The notes under the pieces were generated by a model that was not told where the DNA came from, did no database searches, and saw only the letters and a program-made list of their open reading frames with translations. From Solanum dulcamara (Eukaryota; Streptophyta; Magnoliopsida; Solanales; Solanaceae): a DNA stretch of 64,000 bases. Positions 57,271 to 64,000 of the stretch are shown piece by piece. The position numbers and the translations under genes were made by a program. The stretch lies in the NCBI RefSeq assembly GCF_947179165.1, contig NC_077238.1, forward strand, positions 71,614,757-71,678,756, in the 5' to 3' direction. Position 1 is the first letter of the stretch, and every line of letters starts with the position of its first letter.

Positions 57271-58187
57271 CCATGAGTAGTGTGGCACACGTTGAAGAAG
57301 GTAAGAATGAATTGATTAAAGATGTTCATAGATTGGCACGTTTAGGTGTGTGGTTGGTCTCCGATGATGGAGGTATTCTTGTTCACAATGGTTCAAAATC
57401 ATCTCTTATGGCAGATGTTAAGGCTAACAAGACCATGATCTAGTGTTGGTTGAGTTAAAGAAGTCAGTTGCCAATAAATACATTGAGGGTTTCTTCTAAG
57501 GGGGAGATGGTGTGCTTCCTTATCAAGGGCAGTTGTGTGTGCCCAATGTTGATGGGTTAAGAGAATTGATATTGAATAAAGCTCATAATTCCCAATATTC
57601 GATTCATCCGGGTTCCACCAAGATGTGTCATTATTTGAAGGAAGTGTATTAGTGGAATGGCATGAAGAATGACATAGTGGAGCTTGTAGCTAAGTGTCTA
57701 AATTGCCAACAAGTTAAAGTTGACCATCAAAGACCAGGAGATCTAGCCCAAGACATTGAAATTCCTACTTGGAAGTGGGAAGATGTGAATATGGACTTTG
57801 TAATGGGTTCGCATTGTACTAAGAACAATATGATTTCATTTGGGTTATGGTTGATCAGATGACTAAGTTGGCTCATTTTCTACCAGTTAAGACTTTTTAT
57901 GGTGCCGTAGACTATGCTAAGTTGTACGTTTGTGAGTTGGTAAGACTTCATGGTGTTCCCTTGTCCATTATATTAGATCGAGGTACTCAATTCACTTCAT
58001 ACTTTTAGAAGTCATTTCAAAAGGGTCTTCGTATGAAGGTTAATTTAAGTATTGTTTTCCAACCTCAAACCAATGGTTAAGACGAAAGAACAATCCAAAC
58101 TTTAGAGGATATGTTGAGGGCGTGTGTCATTGATTTTAAAGGGAGTTCGGATGAACATTTGCCATTGATCGAATTTACCTTTCTTAA
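57271..58187 (+). pseudogene. Element 3 integrase, 3'-truncated
   Basis: HHCC finger (CLNCQQVKVDHQRP near 57695-57736), Asp in MDFVMG near 57800, Asp in ILDRGTQF near 57973, and the Glu region near 58080 decayed (a stop precedes DERTIQ). It ends at LIEFTF, 58187. The C-terminal integrase, chromodomain and 3' LTR are missing. A few stops and frameshifts. Confidence 0.82.
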
Positions 58188-58195
58188 TTGATTGA

Positions 58196-58348
58196 GAAAT
58201 TGATAACATATTCACGGTGACCTTAGATAATGCAACTGCTAATGATTCTGCAATTAAACGCTTGAAGAGAAGAATTGAAGATTGCAAAGGAGGCATCTTA
58301 GGAAATGAGTTCTTACATGTTAGATGTAATGCTCATATTCTAAATCTT
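58196..58348 (+). pseudogene. hAT-family transposase fragment
   Basis: About 50 codons in one frame match the core of plant hAT (Ac/BED-finger type) transposases: TLDNATANDSAI and, after a basic stretch, EFLHVRCNAHILNL. These are the catalytic-Asp region and the conserved CxxH-like block of the family. It sits exactly between the broken integrase of element 3 and EPRV-B DNA. No terminal inverted repeats are visible, so it looks like patch DNA rather than a transposon. Confidence 0.75.
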
Positions 58349-58370
58349 TCGTTTCATTATCCTATCCTGA

Positions 58371-58840
58371 GAAGGAATATGTTATGTCTAAAATTAACAT
58401 AATAATTAAAGTTGAATAACTTTCAAGAGCATGGTAATATTATAATAGTATAATACTTTAACTTAAATAAAAAGTCAAGGGTCCAACACGCTTCCATATC
58501 TGTCTCGCTTTCACCAAAATTACACTGGGTATCCGACGAAATTTTTACCGGACATCACAGTCCCAACCTGAAAACAGGTAACTTCTCTGTCGTTCCTTTA
58601 GCGTAACTCAACACAGTCTTAGTTCATTTTTTACTCTAAGGCGTAAGAGTGATATGAAAGGGGAGACTTGTCTTTTTATAAAAGGAAAAAGATTATAATA
58701 GTAATAATAATATTTGCTCAAGAAAGTAACTCAAAAACTTCTTAGTTTTTATTCATATCTTAGTAGTAGGGTATTTTACAAAAGAGAGGAGAGCATTTGA
58801 GGTTCTTTTCTGATCAATGCCCCCTTCTGTGTTACAAACT
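58371..58840 (-). other. EPRV-B leader (copy 3)
   Basis: Matches the inverse of 47940-48420. Polyadenylation signal on the minus strand at 58753-58748. It ends short of the primer site, as the plus arm does. The leader ORF seen in the other two copies lacks its ATG here and has a stop. Confidence 0.65.
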
Positions 58841-59277
58841 GTCTCCTTTTATAGACGAAGGAGACGGACTTCAACTACGGACTTCAAAATTAGAAAATAA
58901 CTTGATAATGACCTTATACCTATCCTAAACATCTAAAGACTTTTCTATCTTACAAAATGACAAAAGTGTCATCTTCTTCTTATTTTCTACGCATACTATC
59001 CATTTAAAATTATTACAAAATGACAAAAATATTAGCTACTAGTCACTATCCTATCTTATTACAAAATGACAAATTTAGCTATCAATCGCTTTCATCTTCT
59101 TATCTTTTTGCCTTTCAAATCTTATCTTCTACGTATCTTCTCAAGGAAGACAAAATGTTAGTCACCATCAGTTAGAGATATGTCATTATCATCTCTTTTA
59201 TCATCTTCTATCTTTGACTTGTTGGCCTTATCTTTTCATCTTCCTTATCTTGTTCTATCCGTCCATCTGTCTTTGTT
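58841..59277 (-). promoter_or_regulatory. EPRV-B promoter (copy 3)
   Basis: TATA inside the palindrome 58841-58865 (arms GTCTCCTT and AAGGAGAC). Three GTCATTTTGTAA words at 58950-58965, 59013-59028 and 59059-59074, with the same 63 and 46 nt spacings as the plus arm. This copy and the plus arm preserve the module best. Confidence 0.7.
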
Positions 59278-59925
59278 TTATTCGGAAGATGTTGACATGA
59301 CATCTTCAATTATCTTTTCCTTCCTTGAGGAGCAGAATTCACATGTGCCTTTGGCGTGCTTCTTCATCTCACACAATCGTTGCTGAGCTTGGGGGCTAGA
59401 CTTAATAATACATTTATTAATTAAATTTATTTTTGTTTCTAGATAACTTTCAGCTGCCGGCGGAGTGTTCTTTGCCGGGGCAATCAAAATAGAGGAATGT
59501 ATTTTGGTTCCTCCATAAGTTCTAAATCCTTTTTTAAAGTTGTGTTCCATATTTTGTAACACAATTCTTAATCCAATAGCACGTCTATAATGGATATCTT
59601 TGTTGGTGAATCTTTGAAATATCTTTTCTTGAAAATTATTTATGATATTAAAATCATCAGCCTTTCCAATTTGCATAAAATGGTAGGCAGGATATCTTTT
59701 TTCTTTGTGAAAATCTGATCAGGCAGAAATAAACTTAAGGACCAAAATATTTTTTACGGTAATCGTTGGATTATTGAGATAACAATCTTTTACTCCGTCT
59801 TGTACCCATGACGGTAGTCGACTAATTTCTGAAAAATTTGAAGAAGTAAGATGAATGAAATTCATAGCTCCAAAATCATACCACTATCTAATTTCCTAAG
59901 GAGATGTATCTTGTAAATAATTTAT
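59278..59925 (-). pseudogene. EPRV-B TAV-like ORF, 3' half (copy 3)
   Basis: 132 codons open (59278-59676), homologous to the ends of the other TAV-like copies, with decayed sequence upstream to 59925. There it joins element 4 gag without any target duplication. The joint matches EPRV-B up to AATTTATTC. Confidence 0.65.
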
Positions 59926-61342
59926 TCATAGCTACACTGAAAGGCTCAAGAAGACATTCAGGAATTTTATTGAATTTACTAGCCACGTAAGGAGTCACAA
60001 AAGATAGGGTGGCACCCGGATCCATCAAAACATAACAGTCAAGAGAAGAGACTCGAATCATACCCGTCACGATATTTGGAGAGTTCTCCTGATCTTGGCA
60101 ACTACCCATGGCATATAGGCGGTTTGTACCTCCACTCGTACCTGAAGTAGTGCTCCTCTGATTACCTCTAGCTGGTAGTGTGGTGGTAGAAAACTGGGAT
60201 CTGTCTCCCCAAGTTGGACACTCCTTCTGAAAATGGTCTATTTGGCCACACTTATAACAACCAGCCCTCCCCGCTCTGCACTCTTCCAAGTGGAGCTTAC
60301 CGCACTTGCCGTATGGTGGCTTCCTTTTTGAACCTTGACCCGCGCTAGCTTGGGATTGAGAACCCTGGGGTCTAAAATTCTGGCGACTCTGTCCCTGCCG
60401 ATCATACCTGTTCTGCGGCATAGGAGCACTGGCGGTGGACGAGGCATAGTTGGAAGGTCTTCTCTGGAAGAAGGACCTGTTGCCCTTGTTCTGCTTTTGT
60501 TCATCCTCATACCCAACTGATTTTGCCTTCTTGCTCAGATGCTCCTCCTTGTCCTTTCTCTTCTCCTCCTCAACCTGTTGATCATACACCGTCAATTTAG
60601 AAATATCCATATCAGAGATCAACAATGCTGATTTGCACTCCTTCTTCACATGTCTCCCCAATCCGGAGACGAACTTTCTCATCTTTGACCTCATATTTGG
60701 GATCATTTCTAGAGCATACCTGGACAGCTGGATGAACTTCAGGCTGTACTCCTTAATAGTCATACCCTCTTGTTTCAAATTCACAAACTCCTCCACTTTC
60801 GCTTCCCTCAATTCTCGGGGAAAGAAGTGGTCAAGAAAGGCTCCCTCAAATTCATCCCATATAGCAGGTTCAGCATCCTCACCTCTACCTTGTTCCCATT
60901 GGTTATACCAGATGTTTGCCACATCCTTGAGCTGGTAGGACACCAACTCAACCCCCTCAACCTCCATAGTATGCATAGCTTTCAGGATCTTCCACATCTC
61001 ATCAATAAAGTTTTGGGGGTCTTCATCAACCTTAGACCCCATAAATGCTGGCAGATTCATTCTTAAAAAGTCCTTAATTCTGACGGTAGCAAACGACTCT
61101 TGGGAACTAGAGATAAGAGTTGGCGAACTCTGGTTACCATTTCGGGCAGCCACTAGTTGAGTAAGCATAGCAATCGCCCCTCAAAAATCTGCCTCCGAAG
61201 TTGGTGCAGGCGGGGTAATAGGCACTTGAGGTGCCTCAGCATACCTTGTTGGTCGGCCTCTAGCCCTCGGTGGGCGTACCTCTGACTGAGGCATCTCTGT
61301 GTTATCAACACTTCTCTAGCTGGCCGTATGTTTAGGAGGCAT
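59926..61342 (-). pseudogene. Element 4 gag and zinc knuckle, cut in protease
   Basis: Start ATG 61342 (MPPKH). Stops TAG at 61318-61316 (element 1 has Gln there) and TGA at 61183-61181 (element 1 has Arg). It is then open for 400 codons: capsid domain (VSYQLKDVANIWYNQW), coiled basic region, zinc knuckle CYKCGQIDHFQKEC (about 60264-60223, with the Gly before Asp-His changed from usual) and protease LMDPGATLSF near 60030-60000. At 59926 it runs into EPRV-B, so the last residues of the open frame are viral-derived. Confidence 0.9.
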
Positions 61343-61543
61343 TGTCTGCAACGTATAAATGCACGAATTAGAAAGGAGTTTTATAAAGTTTAACTCTATC
61401 GCACGAATTTAGAGTATGAAAGAAGTGAAACAATTCTTAATGTCTTATAGTCTCCTGATTATAAGTGTGGTGCACAACACACCCCATAAGCAATACTCTA
61501 CTAGACATGGCTTCATAGACTCCCTAGGACTCTTGAACTCTGT

Positions 61544-61555
61544 GCTCTGATACCA
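61544..61555 (-). promoter_or_regulatory. Primer-binding site of element 4
   Basis: TGGTATCAGAGC on the minus strand, perfect initiator tRNA-Met site, four bases from the LTR. Confidence 0.92.
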
Positions 61556-61922
61556 TATTTGTCACGTCCCGGGAGGGTACCCTAGGCGTGGCCGGCACTC
61601 AAAAGCCATTTCTGGCCTCTAAGAGAACCACTTGGTCCAGTCACACATTCATTCAATCATATTCTCTCAGCGGAAGACTCAATCAATGAAATACTATTTA
61701 TAAATTAGGGCCGAAGGCCAAACAACTATCGAATCAATAATAATTATGGAAGAACTACTCAAAAGAACAATCCAACATTTCTACACTCCGGTCTATGAAG
61801 CCTCTATCAACAATCTAGGAGGTGCCAATGACAAGCCCATGGCTACCAACAGTCAAAATAAAGGAAAACAACACAGACTATACAGGAAAGCTCAACATCC
61901 TCCGGAAATTAGGAGGACTCAC

Positions 61923-63040
61923 CAACTAGCTGGGAGTGTGTGGATCTTTAATGGTACGTCGGTTGATGCTCTCTAGTACCTATCTCTGCATCATAAAATG
62001 ATGCAGGCCAAATAGCGTCAGTACATAAAATGTACGAGTATGTAAAATGGCTGAATGAAACAACATCAGAAAAGACCAAATCAACTCGGCAATCTCAACT
62101 CAGAAAGAAGTACAACTCAATCAAGCATTCTAAGTCTAAGCAAGAATATAGTTTAGACGGGACCAAATTACATACAATTCAACTCAATCCGATTTAGAGT
62201 ACTATCAGGACCTATGTGGGAGTTTCTCTTATCTGACAACCATCACTTATGAGCCAGTGATAGTACAACAAACTGACGTTGTTGCCGCGTCCATTCATAC
62301 TTTGCCAGGGTATGAATAAATCAACCAATCATGGATCCAATCCAACCAAGTCCTATAATTTCAGGATAATAATTTTAGGGAAGCATCCGACTTTAGCGGT
62401 TCAATCCCCTTCTACGTTTGGCGACATAGTTATTGGGTTCGAGTATGGACTATACTCTTACTTAATTCGGTGCTTGATACTCCTCCCAAGACTCAATGCT
62501 CATAAAACTCCATCCAATCAACTCAATCAAATTATATCGACAAGTCTCATTTAGAACCTTATCAACTCATCAACTTTATCACAATCAAACATCTCCCAAT
62601 CATACTATCCGATCAATCCCAATCATATCTTTCAAGAGTAAATTTAAATTTACGTTTATAGCCACATACAAACATATCCAATCATTCCTCTATTCATTCA
62701 ACACATCTTTGGAACTCATTACAACTCCAAGGTTTTAAACTAACAATTCAAGATGAACAACATATTTAAGAGAGTTAACATTTTTTTCATAATCCACATA
62801 GTTAAGAAAGTCAATCAAGCATGTTTACCAACTCATCTTCATCAACTCATACTAATATGAAGGTTCTTTTTAGAAATTTCTTGACTCAACAACATCAACA
62901 CAACAAGAATTAAATTAATAGATGACAAGACTCATTTGAACATAAACCTATCAAGAAACTCCATTCTTATGAACATTTAACCTCAAGAAAGTGTAGGGCA
63001 CATGGGTGGACTCAACCCATTTTTGAGTAGCCTTACATAC
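61923..63040 (-). other. LTR splice-like cassette, element 4
   Basis: Donor AAG|GTATGTAAGG starting at 63040. TACTGAC at 62023-62017, AG at 61987-61986, island 61985-61923 (63 nt), donor GTGAGT starting 61922. A following GTAGCCATGG near 61845 is conserved, but the AG before it is changed. Confidence 0.55.
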
Positions 63041-63280
63041 CTTGAAAGTAGATTTTGAAGGAACCTTGATGTTAGGTCTTTAATGGGGAACTTGAATCCT
63101 CGATTTTTTGAGAAAATGTCTTGTTGGAGATGAATTGAGAAAGAAGAGGATGGGGTTTAGGGTTCTTTGTTGGGGCAAAAGACTAAAAATATCATCCCAA
63201 AATGTGACCAAGTTGTATATATAGGTGTTAGGAAATTTTCCCAAAATGCCCCTCCAAAATCTGGAAATCGGGACAAGTTC

Positions 63281-63405
63281 ACTTCAGTTCCGCAATGCGG
63301 ACGTGTCGCGGACCTTTCTGGTCGACAAAATGAAATCTGGAAAAAGAATTCGTCAAAGTTCGCTTTAGGTCCGCGACGCGGACCTGTCGTGGATCTCTCT
63401 ATTCG
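63281..63405. repeat. GC-rich duplicated palindromic island in LTR
   Basis: Two related units of about 80 bp centred on TCCGCGACGCGGACC and TCCGCAATGCGGACG, each followed by TGTCG(C/T)GGA. Placed about 360-480 bp from the U3 end of the LTR. Confidence 0.7.
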
Positions 63406-63761
63406 ACTAATCATAACTTTTGACTACAAACTCGGAAAAATACAATCTTGGTAGCGTTGGAAACAAGACTCAAAGACCTTTAATTTGATGGGTTATGGGC
63501 CACCCAATCCATAATATTTTAGAAGATATGGTCGTTTGAAGTTGATCCTTATATGGACTCATTCGGAAACTTAGCCAAGAGGAATTCTTTGGACTTGACT
63601 TGGTTTTAGGGATCCCTCATGACCCTAAATCACATCTAATATACTTTAAATACTTAGGAATTGATCCTAACTCATATATACAATTTGAAGCCTTCGAGTT
63701 TAAGCCTATACGCATAAGAAGAATGGTCAAAATCTTAGCGTAGAAATTTTGAGGTGTTACA

Positions 63762-64000
63762 CTAACAGTCGGGGCTTGACTAGTTCTTTGGAATGGGCTA
63801 GCACTATGACAACTAGTTGCTTCATTCATTAGTTGTTTATGACTAATTGTAGAGAATATGTCTTTTTCATTTTCAGAAGTTGTGTATAAGGATTCTGTTT
63901 CTTCTGCTCTATATAATAAATTATCATCTCTATCTTTACACATTCAAAAATGTTCTATAGTTTCTATTAAATCCATTGTACCTTTTTTTACATCCTTTAC
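63762..64000 (-). other. Unidentified coding-like remnant
   Basis: The minus strand from 64000 leftward is open except for one stop near 63944 and encodes a Ser/Glu/Thr-rich segment. It is AT-rich like the EPRVs but matches neither EPRV family where I can compare. Possibly another part of a caulimovirid genome. It continues beyond the window. Confidence 0.35.

Larger units (their letters stand above)
50185..58187 (+). mobile_element. Ty3/gypsy element 3, truncated at both ends, split by a solo LTR
   Basis: Plus strand: partial 5' LTR 50185-51050, primer site, gag, protease (to about 52801), solo LTR 52802-55992, then RT, RNase H and integrase to 58187. The 3' end is missing and replaced by a hAT fragment. 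Strongly decayed, with many stops. Chromovirus-like by RT and integrase. Confidence 0.9.
61560..63761 (-). repeat. 5' LTR of element 4 (complete)
   Basis: 2202 bp, TGTCACGTCCC...GAGGTGTTACA. Minus-strand TATA-like ATATATAC near 63216-63225. The 3' part resembles element 1's LTR. The element's pol and 3' LTR are deleted (joint at 59925/59926), so its left target duplication is lost. The right flank is CTAAC. Confidence 0.9.

Noticed and set aside
63157..63454. Two opposed ORFs rich in Arg and Gly-Pro
   Set aside because: They come from the GC-rich palindromic island in the element 4 LTR.
1..64000. tRNA genes or CRISPR arrays
   Set aside because: The tRNA-like matches are only 12-18 nt primer-binding sites complementary to tRNA-Met. 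The tandem repeats lack spacer structure, and the DNA is plant nuclear.

Overview
The window is plant nuclear DNA of the repeat-rich, heterochromatic kind, and I see no intact host gene. Two lines of evidence point to the nightshade family (Solanaceae; moderate confidence): two lineages of integrated caulimovirid (plant pararetrovirus, EPRV) DNA, and large Ty3/gypsy chromovirus LTRs of about 2-3 kb ending in TGTAA(C/T)...(G/C)GTGACA with initiator-tRNA-Met primer sites. Essentially every kilobase belongs to a retroelement, an EPRV, or a piece of one inserted in another. Layout: 1-178 microsatellite. 180-6810 EPRV-A (leader, protease-RT-RNase H remnant, a downstream ORF of unknown role, promoter, second leader copy), split by a solo LTR at 332-2654. 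6811-15005 Ty3 element 1 on the minus strand, with its 5' LTR cut short. 15083-28105 EPRV-B on the minus strand, interrupted by LTR sequence at 19292-21596 and about 21889-22726. 28106-48484 EPRV-B on the plus strand, in inverted orientation to the first arm, interrupted by complete Ty3 element 2 (28223-36758, minus), a solo LTR (36788-39893, minus) and a solo LTR (43462-45550, plus). 48485-50184 truncated LTR. 50185-58187 Ty3 element 3 on the plus strand, truncated at both ends and split by a solo LTR at 52802-55992. 58196-58348 hAT transposase fragment. 58371-59925 third EPRV-B piece. 59926-63761 Ty3 element 4 on the minus strand (gag plus complete 5' LTR). 63762-64000 unidentified coding-like remnant. 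Target-site duplications fix the nesting: CAATG for 332-2654, GCAGG for 28223-36758, TTTTA for 36788-39893, ATTTC for 43462-45550. EPRV-B is laid out compactly: initiator-Met primer site, three small ORFs, coat protein, movement protein, protease-RT-RNase H, and a viroplasmin/TAV-like ORF. Most ORF junctions overlap by 4-14 nt, which suggests a polycistronic RNA translated by reinitiation. The movement-protein ORF also carries its own retropepsin-like motif, ahead of a second retropepsin-like domain at the start of the polymerase ORF. The most surprising recurrent signal is in the LTRs. Almost every LTR here, across several subfamilies and both strands, carries the same splice-like cassette: a 5' splice donor downstream of the TATA region, then about 0.7-1.7 kb later (longer in one case) a TACTRAC branch-point word, a pyrimidine tract and AG, then an exon-like island of 60-72 nt ending at a GT donor. 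In element 1 a further 70-nt intron-like segment follows. All reading frames are decayed. In element 1 the decay is almost purely nonsense transitions in one uninterrupted 4.7-kb frame.
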